Source: Campylobacter iguaniorum (GTDB taxonomy: Bacteria > Campylobacterota > Campylobacteria > Campylobacterales > Campylobacteraceae). From it: DNA of 64,000 bases. The DNA lies in the NCBI RefSeq assembly GCF_000736415.1, contig NZ_CP009043.1, positions 62,001 through 126,000 on the forward strand, written 5' to 3'. The notes under the pieces are model-generated. The model searched no databases, was not told the DNA's origin, and worked only from the letters and a program-made list of their open reading frames with translations. A program made the position numbers and the translations under genes. Below, piece after piece: positions 18,798 to 26,716 of the stretch (positions are counted from its first letter, which is position 1; each line of letters starts with the position of its first letter).

Positions 18798-20867
18798 TTG
18801 AAAATAGTAAAACGTGATGGTAGCTTGCAAGATTACGAGAGCTACAAAATAGAAAGCGCAATCAAAAAAGCATATAAAAGTGTTTCAAAAGAGCCAAATT
18901 CGACCCTAATATCTAAAGTTTTAGCCAAAATTGAAGATCAAATGAGCGTCGAAGAGATCCAAGATAGTATCGAAAAAGCTATGTTTGAGAGTGGGGATTT
19001 TGAAGTATTAAAAAGCTTTATGCTATACCGCCACACTCACACTATGCAACGTGGTGGCGAGCTAGAAGAGCGCACCACTTACATTAATTCTACTCAAACA
19101 ATCAACGAATACATAGGCAAATCCGACTGGCGTATCATGGCAAACTCCAACACAAGCTACTCAAATGCAGGTCTTATCAACAATACAGCTGGCAAAGTTA
19201 TCGCCAACTACTGGCTAGATGCGGTCTATAGCGACATCGAAGGCGCAGCGCACAGAAACGGTGATTATCATATCCACGATCTTGATTGTCTCACAGGATA
19301 TTGTGCTGGCTGGAGTCTGAGAGCCTTGCTAAATGAGGGATTTAACGGCGTTCGTGGTAGAGTGGAGAGCAGGGCGCCAAGCCACTTTAGAGAGGCACTT
19401 TCTCAAATGGCAAATTTCTTAGGAATTTTACAAAGCGAATGGGCTGGAGCTCAGGCTTTTAGTAGTTTTGATACATATCTTGCGCCTTATGTTTTCAAAG
19501 ATCAGCTAAGCGACGCTGAGATCAAAAAAGCACTAACTAGCTTTATTTTCAACCTAAATGTTCCAGCGCGTTGGGGTCAAAGTCCTTTTACAAATGTCAC
19601 GATAGACATCGTTCCGCCAAGCGATTTAAAAGATCAAATTCCTACTAAAAACAACGAGCATTTGTTTTTAAATTTGAGCGATGATGAGCTTTTAAAAGAG
19701 TGTAAGAAGCGTGGTAAAGCAGATTTTAAAGATATGACTTATGGCGATTTCAAGCCTGAAATGGATAGGATAAACACTGCATTTTACGATATTTTGACTG
19801 CTGGAGATAAGTGCTCTCAGCCTTTTACATTTCCTATTCCGACTGTGAATTTGACTGAGGATTTTGACTGGGATAGTCCTGTGGCGCATAAACTTTTTGA
19901 AAACACAGCCAAAATGGGTTCAAGCTACTTCCAAAACTTCATCGGCAGCCAGTACACTACAGACGAAAACGGCAACCGCGTCCCAAATGACAAGGCTTAC
20001 AAGCCTGGAGCCGTGCGTTCGATGTGTTGCAGGCTTCAGCTAGATTTACGTGAGCTTTTAAAGCGTGGTGGTGGGCTTTTTGGTAGTGCTGAAATGACTG
20101 GAAGTATCGGCGTAGTCACGCTAAATTTAGCCCGTCTTGGGTATCACTTTAAAGGTGATAAAAAAGCCCTTTTCACAAGACTTGATGAGCTATTAAATTT
20201 AGCCAAAAGCACGCTAGAAAAGAAGCGTAAATTTATCAACGAAATGTACGCACGTGGGCTTTATCCATATACTGCAAGGTATCTCAAAAACTTCAACAAT
20301 CACTTTAGCACGATTGGGATAAACGGCGCAAATGAGATGATTCGCAACTTTACAAATGATAAAGAAAATATCGCAACTCCGTTTGGCATAGCGCTAGCAA
20401 AAGAGCTGATAGAGCACCTTAGAGCCAAGATGATTGAGTTTCAAACAGCCACTGGCAATCTATATAATCTTGAAGCCACTCCAGCTGAGGGCACGACATA
20501 TAGATTTGCTAAAGAAGACAAAAAACGCTATCCTGACATCATTCAAGCAGGATTTGATGAGAAGGTTTATTATACTAATTCAACCCAGCTCCCAGCGGGA
20601 TTTGGCGATGATCCATTTAACGCTCTAAATCTCCAAGACGAGCTCCAAAGCAGCTACACTGGCGGAACTGTTTTTCACTTGTATATGAAAGAGCGTATCA
20701 GCAGCACAGAGGCTTGCAAAAAGCTAGTAAAAAGCATAGTGACAAACTATAAATTGCCTTATATCACGATTACACCAGTCTTTAGCGTGTGTCCGAAGCA
20801 TGGGTATATAGCTGGAGAACACGAATATTGTCCGAAGTGCGATGAAGAGATAATCGCGGGAGCTTAA
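18798..20867 (+). CDS. nrdD: Anaerobic ribonucleoside-triphosphate reductase, large part lacking the glycyl-radical domain
   Basis: 689 aa, TTG start after AAGGA. Reduces NTPs to dNTPs without oxygen. Residues 1-90 are an ATP-cone (KIVKRDGSLQDYESYKIESA). The barrel shows NGDYHIHDLD, FTFPIPTVNLT and a SMCCRL active-site Cys segment. The C-terminus ends with a Cys3His zinc-ribbon-like set at residues 665, 668, 678 and 681, then stops 8 residues later. Full-length NrdD proteins continue with a glycyl-radical segment of the RVxGYxRP type, and this is absent here and in the 426 bases that follow. The missing piece is encoded at 22670-22828. The enzyme should therefore work only as a complex of two polypeptides. 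Confidence 0.93.
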   Translation: MKIVKRDGSLQDYESYKIESAIKKAYKSVSKEPNSTLISKVLAKIEDQMSVEEIQDSIEKAMFESGDFEVLKSFMLYRHTHTMQRGGELEERTTYINSTQTINEYIGKSDWRIMANSNTSYSNAGLINNTAGKVIANYWLDAVYSDIEGAAHRNGDYHIHDLDCLTGYCAGWSLRALLNEGFNGVRGRVESRAPSHFREALSQMANFLGILQSEWAGAQAFSSFDTYLAPYVFKDQLSDAEIKKALTSFIFNLNVPARWGQSPFTNVTIDIVPPSDLKDQIPTKNNEHLFLNLSDDELLKECKKRGKADFKDMTYGDFKPEMDRINTAFYDILTAGDKCSQPFTFPIPTVNLTEDFDWDSPVAHKLFENTAKMGSSYFQNFIGSQYTTDENGNRVPNDKAYKPGAVRSMCCRLQLDLRELLKRGGGLFGSAEMTGSIGVVTLNLARLGYHFKGDKKALFTRLDELLNLAKSTLEKKRKFINEMYARGLYPYTARYLKNFNNHFSTIGINGANEMIRNFTNDKENIATPFGIALAKELIEHLRAKMIEFQTATGNLYNLEATPAEGTTYRFAKEDKKRYPDIIQAGFDEKVYYTNSTQLPAGFGDDPFNALNLQDELQSSYTGGTVFHLYMKERISSTEACKKLVKSIVTNYKLPYITITPVFSVCPKHGYIAGEHEYCPKCDEEIIAGA

Positions 20868-20870
20868 AGC

Positions 20871-20984
20871 TTTGTCTTTTTCCACTATACTTTGTTGATT
20901 TTTAAATTTAGTCAGTCACGGACGCTTTAGTCCGCTCTTTCCTAAATTTAAAAATCGCCTTGTCTAGTGAAAAAATACTTCAGC
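20871..20984. repeat. Long palindromic element, left copy
   Basis: About 114 bp starting 4 bases after the nrdD stop. Middle arms GATTTTTAAATTTAG (20908-20922) and CTAAATTTAAAAATC are a perfect 15-bp inverted repeat enclosing an inner stem CGGAC / GTCCG around GCTTTA. The outer flanks are also imperfectly complementary. A related element in inverted orientation lies at 22846-22956. Could be a terminator, an RNA structure or a small non-autonomous palindromic repeat. Confidence 0.65.
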
Positions 20985-21076
20985 TATTTATATATGAAAT
21001 TATATAAATTTAATTTCACAATGAAACCAAATTTAATAAACCAATTACTCTTTATAGGAAATACGTTCTAGAAAAA

Positions 21077-21114
21077 GGGGATTGGGGGATTTTAAGGGGT
21101 GCGGGGGCAAGGGG
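21077..21114 (+). other. G-quadruplex-like tract
   Basis: Five runs of 4 or 5 G within 38 bases, separated by ATT, ATTTTAA, TGC and CAA. This fits the G4 pattern with short loops and is striking in such AT-rich DNA. It is on the coding strand about 180 bases upstream of the nadV-like start and would also be present in a transcript reading from nrdD. Confidence 0.6.
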
Positions 21115-21154
21115 AAAACTATAACGCAGTTTGATAAAAAGAGTTTTCCCCTTG
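21108..21154 (+). repeat. 13-bp inverted repeat hairpin
   Basis: CAAGGGGAAAACT (21108-21120) and AGTTTTCCCCTTG (21142-21154) are perfectly complementary, with a 21-base loop. The stem extends imperfectly through further G/C runs. The left arm includes the last G-run of the G4-like tract, so the two structures are mutually exclusive. Confidence 0.6.
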
Positions 21155-21293
21155 TTCCCCTTACGAAAGAAAAAATAAGTTTATAATACATCTTAAATTT
21201 AATGAAAAATACTTCAGCCTTGATGTGGTATAAAGAAGTTAAATTTATTCAAATTTAGATAAAATTGCAGATAAATTTTATAAGGGAAAATAG

Positions 21294-22673
21294 ATGAATT
21301 TGATCCTAAACACCGATAGTTATAAAACAAGCCATTATTTGCAATACCCAAGCGATGTGAAATTCGTAAGCTCATATATAGAAAGTCGTGGTGGGCGGTG
21401 GAATAGGCTTTTGTTTTATGGTTTGCAGATGTTTTTGATGGAATATTTAAGCAAAAAAATAACAAAAGAAGATATTTTAGAAGCTAAAGAGATCATCACG
21501 GCTCACGGAATGCCATTTAATGAAGATGGTTGGAACTACATCTTAAACGAGCATGGTGGCAAACTCCCTCTTGAGATCGAGGCGGTTCGTGAGGGTAGCG
21601 TCGTCCAAACAGACAATGTCTTAGTCCAAGTGCGAAACACAGACCCAAAACTCCCATGGCTAGTAGGCTACATAGAAACCGCACTTCTAAGGGCGATCTG
21701 GTATCCTGTAGCAGTGGCGACAAATAGCTATTTTTGTAAGCAGAGGATTTTGACGGCTTTAAGAGAGACTGGCACACCTGAGCTGATTGATTTTTGTTTG
21801 CATGATTTTGGTGCAAGGGGCGTGAGTAGCTATGAGAGCGCAGGGATAGGCGGAAGCGCGCATATGGTAAATTTCAAAGGTTCAGATACGATGAGCGGAA
21901 TTGTGTTTGCTAGAAAATATTATGAGGCTGATATGCCGGCATTTAGCATACCAGCTAGCGAGCATAGCACGATGACTAGCTGGGGCAAGGCTAGTGAGCT
22001 AGAAGCGTACGCGAATATGGTCGATAAATTTGCCAGTGGGCTTTTTGCTTGTGTGATTGATAGCTACGATACATTTAATGCTATTGAGCTTTGGGGCAGG
22101 CTTTTTGATAAGGTTAAGGCTAGTGGCGGCAGAGTCGTCTTGCGTCCTGATAGTGGCAATCCAGTAACCATGGCTAGTGAGTGTTTGGAAAAGATGATGG
22201 ATATCGCTGGATACTCGCTCAATCAAAAAGGCTATAAAGTCTTGCCAGATCACATTCGCATGATTTATGGTGATGGGATTGATCCCCAAAGTATCGGCGA
22301 TGTTTTGGCTGAGCTAAAACTACGTAAAATTAGTAGCGATAATATGGCTTTTGGTATGGGTGGCGCACTTTTGCAACACCTTAACCGCGATACACTTAAA
22401 TTTGCTATGAAGACAAATGCAGTTTCACATGACGGTATAAACTGGATAGATGTGAGAAAAGATCCTGCAACAGATCCAGCCAAACGCTCTAAATCAGGGC
22501 GTCTAGCACTGATAAGGCAAGGCAGCTTGTATAAGACAATTAGGTTTGATGAGCTTGGAGATAGACAAAACAAACTAATAACTGTTTTCAAAAATGGAGA
22601 GCTTACGAGCAAGGTGAGCTTTGAAGATATTCGCACTAGAGTGTCTAAATTTAACGAAAGGATTGGACTATGA
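21294..22673 (+). CDS. nadV: Nicotinamide phosphoribosyltransferase (NadV/NAMPT-like)
   Basis: 459 aa. Makes NMN from nicotinamide and PRPP for NAD salvage. The NAMPT pattern is clear: LNTDSYKTSHYLQYP at the N-terminus, HDFGARGVSS, the active-site His segment FSIPASEHSTM, and RPDSGNP for ribose-phosphate binding, then GDGID and MGGALLQ. Length fits NadV (about 460-490). Named nicotinate phosphoribosyltransferase in some databases, but the pattern fits the nicotinamide enzyme. Its stop overlaps the ATG of the downstream 52-aa glycyl-radical ORF (ATGA), implying translational coupling. It interrupts what would otherwise be a contiguous nrdD-nrdG locus. Confidence 0.9.
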   Translation: MNLILNTDSYKTSHYLQYPSDVKFVSSYIESRGGRWNRLLFYGLQMFLMEYLSKKITKEDILEAKEIITAHGMPFNEDGWNYILNEHGGKLPLEIEAVREGSVVQTDNVLVQVRNTDPKLPWLVGYIETALLRAIWYPVAVATNSYFCKQRILTALRETGTPELIDFCLHDFGARGVSSYESAGIGGSAHMVNFKGSDTMSGIVFARKYYEADMPAFSIPASEHSTMTSWGKASELEAYANMVDKFASGLFACVIDSYDTFNAIELWGRLFDKVKASGGRVVLRPDSGNPVTMASECLEKMMDIAGYSLNQKGYKVLPDHIRMIYGDGIDPQSIGDVLAELKLRKISSDNMAFGMGGALLQHLNRDTLKFAMKTNAVSHDGINWIDVRKDPATDPAKRSKSGRLALIRQGSLYKTIRFDELGDRQNKLITVFKNGELTSKVSFEDIRTRVSKFNERIGL

Positions 22674-22828
22674 ATAAAGAACAAATTTTAGAAAAGCACA
22701 GCGACAAACGCACAAAATGCGTCATTTACACAAGAGTTATGGGCTACCACAGACCAGTGGAGAGCTTCAATCTCGGCAAAAAGGGCGAACACACAGAACG
22801 TGTGAAATTTAGCGAACCAAAATGCTAA
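22670..22828 (+). CDS. Stand-alone NrdD glycyl-radical domain (52 aa)
   Basis: 52 aa starting at the ATGA overlap with the nadV-like stop. It reads through TKCVIYTRVMGYHRPVESFN, matching the C-terminal end of many NrdD proteins (RVxGYxRPV, then N.GK). Gly25 is the predicted radical site. The preceding residues line up with the linker that normally follows the NrdD zinc site, so it supplies the part missing from the 689-aa protein encoded at 18798-20867. nrdG lies 162 bases downstream. By analogy, GrcA (YfiD) is a free-standing glycyl-radical domain for pyruvate formate-lyase. Fusion by frameshifting is ruled out by the intervening 1.8 kb. Confidence 0.85.
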   Translation: MNKEQILEKHSDKRTKCVIYTRVMGYHRPVESFNLGKKGEHTERVKFSEPKC

Positions 22829-22845
22829 AAAAGCACAGAATTAAG

Positions 22846-22956
22846 GTGAAGTATTTTTTCGCTAAACAAGGCGAAATTTGATTTTTAAACGGAGCAGACT
22901 GAGTGTCTGTGAGTATAAAAATCAAATTTTAACGCAGTGTAGTAGAAAAAAGACAA
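22846..22956. repeat. Long palindromic element, right copy (inverted)
   Basis: Reverse complement of the 20871-20984 element, imperfect. The best-matching end TGAAGTATTTTTTC is identical over 14 bases, and ACAAGGCGA is also shared. The middle has GATTTTTA / TAAAAATC arms around an inner stem CAGAC / GTCTG. Relative to the left copy (CGGAC / GTCCG) both arms changed together, so pairing is preserved. It occupies most of the gap between the glycyl-radical ORF and nrdG. Confidence 0.6.
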
Positions 22957-22990
22957 GCCCTATATTAGTAAAATCTGTAAAAGAAATAAA

Positions 22991-23650
22991 ATGATATACG
23001 ATATCACGCCGTTTAGCGTCATCGATTACCCTGGCGAGCTGGCGGCTATTTTGTGGTTTGCTGGGTGCAATATGCGGTGTTTGTACTGCTACAATCCGCA
23101 TATTGTTTTAAGCGAAGGCAAACTTAAATTTGATGATGTGAGTGAGTTTTTGCACTCCAGAAATGGGCTTTTGAGTGCGGTTGTTTTGAGTGGTGGAGAA
23201 TGCACGAAATCTAAGGATTTTGATAAGGTTTTGCAACTAGCTAAAGAGCTTGGATATAAAACTAAAGTCGATACCAATGGCTCAAATTTAGACGCGATTA
23301 AAGCAAATGTGGATTTTATTGATTTTGTGGCTTTGGATTTTAAGGCTGTGAAAGATAAATTTAGCCAAATTACTGGCTCAAATTTATATGAAAACTGGCT
23401 TGAAACTTTGCGATTTTTGGTCGCAAGTGGGGTTAAATTTGAAGTTCGCACGACAGTGTATAGCGATTTGCTAAGCCCTAATGACATCAATGATATGGCA
23501 AATCTGCTTGAGCAAAATGGTTACACTGGCACTTACTGCTTGCAAAATTACTTTGAAGCTCCAAATTTAGGCAATCTATTAAAACCAAAAGCCAAATTTG
23601 ACCCAAATTTAATCAAATCAAATTTAAAAATAGAACTTAGGAATTTTTAA
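22991..23650 (+). CDS. nrdG: Anaerobic ribonucleotide reductase activating protein (radical SAM)
   Basis: 219 aa. Generates the glycyl radical on NrdD using S-adenosylmethionine and a 4Fe-4S cluster. The CxxxCxxC cluster motif is in AGCNMRCLYCYNPHI near residue 28, followed by VVLSGGECTK and DTNGSN. The size and N-terminal DYPGE motif fit the longer NrdG2-type activators rather than the 154-aa E. coli form. Its substrate glycine would be on the separate 52-aa protein encoded just upstream. It converges with the pseudopilin gene, with stops 2 bases apart. Confidence 0.9.
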   Translation: MIYDITPFSVIDYPGELAAILWFAGCNMRCLYCYNPHIVLSEGKLKFDDVSEFLHSRNGLLSAVVLSGGECTKSKDFDKVLQLAKELGYKTKVDTNGSNLDAIKANVDFIDFVALDFKAVKDKFSQITGSNLYENWLETLRFLVASGVKFEVRTTVYSDLLSPNDINDMANLLEQNGYTGTYCLQNYFEAPNLGNLLKPKAKFDPNLIKSNLKIELRNF

Positions 23651-23652
23651 TC

Positions 23653-24120
23653 CTACTTAAATATTCCACTTCCGCCAAGTTTAACGCCGTTTTCTATCCA
23701 CTCTTTGACTGTTGGGTGAGCGTGCAAATCTTGGCAAAAACTTTTTGTAGACTGCTTATAAAATTTGATTATATATCCTCCGGAAGTATCTTTTTGTATA
23801 TATGGCATAGCGCAATATACCCACTGGTTTGCATTGTTATATTCTACTTGGGCTGTTCCAAAGTCTTTTCCAGTTATTGCCATTACTAGCAATATATAAG
23901 ATTCAAGTTCATTGCCTGTGCTTGCTTGTTGTATGGATTTGTGATTAGTCATTTCTAATGTCGAAACAGTCGTTGTAAAATTTTTCATTTGGACTACCAT
24001 TTTTGCTATATCTGCATCTGTCTTTGTAGCTACGAGTTTTGGCACAGCTATGCTCGCTAAAATTCCTAAAATAACTATAACAAACACAAGCTCTATCATG
24101 GTAAAGGCTTTTTTGCTCAT
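23653..24120 (-). CDS. Type II/IV pseudopilin-like protein
   Basis: 155 aa from the ATG at 24120 (MSKKAFTMIELVFVIVILG). It has a prepilin leader with cleavage expected between Ala and Phe, Glu at position +5 of the mature form, and a single hydrophobic helix, as in class III-like pseudopilins of competence or secretion systems. The C-terminal domain contains two Cys. Directly upstream is a G10 tract; a second in-frame ATG at 24132 would give a four-residue MGGG extension. The tract may serve as the ribosome-binding site and is a likely slippage site. Isolated gene, so the exact machinery (for example DNA uptake) is not known. Confidence 0.85.
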   Translation of the reverse strand: MSKKAFTMIELVFVIVILGILASIAVPKLVATKTDADIAKMVVQMKNFTTTVSTLEMTNHKSIQQASTGNELESYILLVMAITGKDFGTAQVEYNNANQWVYCAMPYIQKDTSGGYIIKFYKQSTKSFCQDLHAHPTVKEWIENGVKLGGSGIFK

Positions 24121-24130
24121 CCCCCCCCCC
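24121..24130 (-). repeat. G10 homopolymeric tract at pseudopilin start
   Basis: Ten consecutive C on the plus strand (G on the coding strand) between two in-frame ATG codons, immediately before ATGAGCAAA. Campylobacter uses poly-G tracts for phase variation by slippage. No other ribosome-binding sequence is visible upstream, so tract length would change both the frame from the first ATG and the spacing to the second. Confidence 0.85.
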
Positions 24131-24147
24131 ATATTTGGATTTGGCGA

Positions 24148-24167
24148 ATTATAATAAATAAATTATA
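24148..24167 (-). promoter_or_regulatory. Candidate -10 boxes of the pseudopilin gene
   Basis: Two TATAAT hexamers on the minus strand, at 24148-24153 and 24162-24167. The nearer one would give a leader of only about 20 bases including the G10 tract. Confidence 0.45.
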
Positions 24168-24280
24168 ATGAATATCAAATAACTATCCAAATCAAACATT
24201 ACATATTGTACGATTTTCATATTACTTTAAAAGTTATTTAGATAAAATCGAATAATAAAATTATTAAAGAAAGATATATT

Positions 24281-25303
24281 ATGGATAGAAAAAAGATTTA
24301 TAATCCAAGTTCGAATGAAACTCTAGGCGATAGAAAAATATTTGGTGGAAATCCTCACGGCATACTAAATTTCACAAAAGCAAAATACGAATGGGCTTTG
24401 AAACTTTGGGATCTTATGGAGGCTAATACGTGGTTTCCTAAAGAGGTCGATACGACTGATGATGTGCGTGACTATGCGTGCAATCTCACAACAGCTGAAA
24501 AGCGTATGTATGACCTAGTCTGGAGCCAACTCATCTCGATGGATAGCTTCCAGACAAACAATCTAGCTGATAATATAAATCCTTATATAACAGCCCCTGA
24601 GATTAATGCGATTTTGGCTCGTCAAGCTTACGAAGAAGCAAATCACTCAAAGAGCTATGCTGTAATGGTAGAAGCGATCTGTGATAATACTGATTTGATA
24701 TACGAAATGGAAAAACACGACGATATTTTGCGTAAGAAAAACGACTACATCTCAAGCGTTTATGAAGAGCTTGCAGGCGAAGTGACAGACGAAAAACTGC
24801 TTCTTGCTATGGTCGCAAACCAAATCCTTGAAGGGGTCTATTTCTACAGTGGATTTACAGCGATTTATGCTCTGGCTCGCGCTGGAAAAATGCTAGGCTC
24901 AGCTCAGATGATACGCTTCATCCAAAGAGATGAGATAACACATCTTTTGCTCTTCCAAAACATGATAAACTCAGTTCGCAAAGAGCGTCCAGATCTATTT
25001 ACCGATGAAATTATAAATAAGATTTATGATATGTTTAAAAAGGCAGGCGATCTAGAGATCGAGTGGGGCAAATACATCACTGGCAACCAAATAATGGGCT
25101 TTACAGACGACATCATAGAAGAATACATTCACTATCTTGTCGATGATAGGCTCACTTCAATCGGACTTAAAAAGCTATATAATGCCAAACATCCGATAAA
25201 ATGGGTCGATGATTTTGCTAAATTTAACGACCAAAAATCAAATTTCTTTGAAAGTAAGGTCACGAACTACAGTAAAGGAAGCTTAAGCTTTGACGATTTC
25301 TAA
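24281..25303 (+). CDS. nrdB: Ribonucleoside-diphosphate reductase beta subunit (class Ia)
   Basis: 340 aa. Houses the diiron-tyrosyl radical of aerobic ribonucleotide reductase. Ligands are visible: Asp88 in ISMDSFQ, Glu119 and His122 in EEANHSKSY, with radical Tyr126, then Glu in ILEGVYF and Glu/His in [10 protein letters not shown]. The C-terminal tail ends SFDDF, the segment that docks on NrdA. No nrdA in the window. So the organism has both an oxygen-dependent and an anaerobic reductase. The nitrilase-family gene starts 14 bases before its stop. Confidence 0.95.
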   Translation: MDRKKIYNPSSNETLGDRKIFGGNPHGILNFTKAKYEWALKLWDLMEANTWFPKEVDTTDDVRDYACNLTTAEKRMYDLVWSQLISMDSFQTNNLADNINPYITAPEINAILARQAYEEANHSKSYAVMVEAICDNTDLIYEMEKHDDILRKKNDYISSVYEELAGEVTDEKLLLAMVANQILEGVYFYSGFTAIYALARAGKMLGSAQMIRFIQRDEITHLLLFQNMINSVRKERPDLFTDEIINKIYDMFKKAGDLEIEWGKYITGNQIMGFTDDIIEEYIHYLVDDRLTSIGLKKLYNAKHPIKWVDDFAKFNDQKSNFFESKVTNYSKGSLSFDDF

Positions 25304-25958
25304 ACTAGGATATATCGAACTAAACTCATGTGGGGCGCTTGTAAGAGCTAGTGAGCTTTGTGATAAAGCAAGAGGTTTGTCCCCTGGTGAGCTGCGGCTT
25401 GGCGGGGAGCTTTGCGTGAGTGGGTACGAATATCTTGGGGAGGATTTCGAAACCTCACTGATAAAAAATCTACAAGCCGCCTTAAAACCGGGTGCGCTTC
25501 TAGGTTTTACGCATTTTAATGGTGCTTTTAACGAATTCATTCTTCTTTCCCACGAAAAAATCATCTACAAACAATCCAAATTTAAACTCTTCACTCCAAA
25601 CAACGAACAAGATAAATTTAGTGCTGGAATCGTAGAAGATATTAAGCTTTTTGAAGTTGGCGGGGTCAAAATCGGCGTTCTTATCTGCTTTGAGCTTAGA
25701 TTTTTGGAGCTTTGGGAGAGATTAAAAGGTGCTGATATAGTGCTTATTCCAGCTCTTTGGGGAGCTAAAAGAGGCGAAGATTTTAAGGTATTATCACAGG
25801 CTCTTGCCTTGCAAAATCGTTGTTATGTCGTGGCGTGCAGCGATAGAGATTTGAAATTTGGCTGCGTTTATGCACCAAATGGCGAAGCGAATTTCGAGTG
25901 TGAATTTGATCCAAATTTGGCTAGCAAATTTAAAACATCGCTTGGAATTGTTGATTAA
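25290..25958 (+). CDS. Carbon-nitrogen hydrolase (nitrilase superfamily)
   Basis: 222 aa from a TTG inside nrdB. The nitrilase Glu-Lys-Cys triad is recognisable: a Glu in the [14 protein letters not shown] region, Lys in [11 protein letters not shown], and Cys in [10 protein letters not shown], followed by [10 protein letters not shown]. It probably hydrolyses a small amide; omega-amidase- and deaminated-glutathione-type activities are common in the family. It is short compared with usual members (about 260-280 aa). The overlap with nrdB suggests co-transcription without implying a shared function. Confidence 0.82.
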   Translation: MTISKLGYIELNSCGALVRASELCDKARGLSPGELRLGGELCVSGYEYLGEDFETSLIKNLQAALKPGALLGFTHFNGAFNEFILLSHEKIIYKQSKFKLFTPNNEQDKFSAGIVEDIKLFEVGGVKIGVLICFELRFLELWERLKGADIVLIPALWGAKRGEDFKVLSQALALQNRCYVVACSDRDLKFGCVYAPNGEANFECEFDPNLASKFKTSLGIVD

Positions 25959-26012
25959 AAACGATATAAGTAAATTTAATATATAATATCCGTTTTTCAA
26001 TGAAAGGTAAAA

Positions 26013-26642
26013 ATGGATAGTTTAGAACAAGCAAAATGTCAAAAAATGGCTGACGATATAGCAGATATCATGCCGCTCACTCCGATGATTTATAAGGCGT
26101 TTTGCCAAATCCCAAGAACGCATTTTGTTCCAGTTTCTATCTATGCTTTCAAGCTTGACGCTCATCCAATCGCTGGAAATCAGTGGATAAGCTCTCCACT
26201 CACGGTGGCTAAAATGACTTTGGCTCTTGAGGCTGAAAACTGCGATAACGTGCTAGAAATCGGCTGCGGAAGTGGCTATCAAGCTGCGATTTTAAGCAAG
26301 CTAGCTCATAGGGTTTTTAGCGTAGAGCGCATCGAAACTCTTGCAAATGATGCTAAATCTAAAATGAGGCAACTTGGATTTAACAACGTAAATATCAGGC
26401 ACGATGATGGCAATGTCGGCTGGAAAAGTTACGCTCCTTATGATAGGATTATTCTTAGTTGTGCTTGCGATGAAATCCCAAAAAGGCTGATTGATCAGCT
26501 CAAAGATGGCGGAATTTTGGTAGCTCCTATCAAAAACTCTCACAAACAATCCATAACTAAATTTATAAAAAAAGGCTCAAATTTAGAGCAAATCACTCTT
26601 GATGAGTGTGAATTTGTCCCGCTTTTGGAAGGCAGAGAGTAG
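26013..26642 (+). CDS. pcm: Protein-L-isoaspartate O-methyltransferase
   Basis: 209 aa. Repairs isoaspartyl residues in aged proteins by methylation with S-adenosylmethionine. It contains the family's substrate loop (PRTHFVP), GNQWISSPLTVAKM and SAM-binding motif I VLEIGCGSGYQAAIL, then GGILVAP near the end. Size is typical. It is followed by sodB in the same direction with a likely separate promoter. Confidence 0.92.
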   Translation: MDSLEQAKCQKMADDIADIMPLTPMIYKAFCQIPRTHFVPVSIYAFKLDAHPIAGNQWISSPLTVAKMTLALEAENCDNVLEIGCGSGYQAAILSKLAHRVFSVERIETLANDAKSKMRQLGFNNVNIRHDDGNVGWKSYAPYDRIILSCACDEIPKRLIDQLKDGGILVAPIKNSHKQSITKFIKKGSNLEQITLDECEFVPLLEGRE

Positions 26643-26680
26643 ATTAGCTTATTGTTCGGATGCTGTTTAAGATTGCTTGG

Positions 26681-26686
26681 TATGAT
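26681..26686 (+). promoter_or_regulatory. Candidate extended -10 of sodB
   Basis: TATGAT preceded by TTGG, 30 bases before the sodB ATG and after the pcm stop. Confidence 0.4.
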
Positions 26687-26716
26687 GCCACATAAATCTA
26701 ACACAAGGAAACAAAG

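Larger units (their letters stand above)
20868..21293. other. 426-bp structured noncoding region between nrdD and nadV-like gene
   Basis: No credible gene on either strand. It holds a long palindromic element (20871-20984), a G-run tract on the plus strand (21077-21114), a strong hairpin (21108-21154) and a 15-base remnant GAAAAATACTTCAGC (21204-21218) that repeats the end of the palindromic element. A TAAGGG site precedes the next ATG. Confidence 0.7.

Noticed and set aside
20860..22670. Programmed frameshift or bypass joining the NrdD body to its radical domain
   Set aside because: The two parts are separated by about 1.8 kb containing a complete gene, so no frameshift or short hop could join them. 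Splicing by a group I intron or intein was considered, but the intervening DNA carries a metabolic gene, and the radical domain has its own coupled start.
22265..22684. 139-codon open frame opposite the nadV-like gene
   Set aside because: Overlaps conserved NadV coding sequence on the other strand; no motif or start signal.
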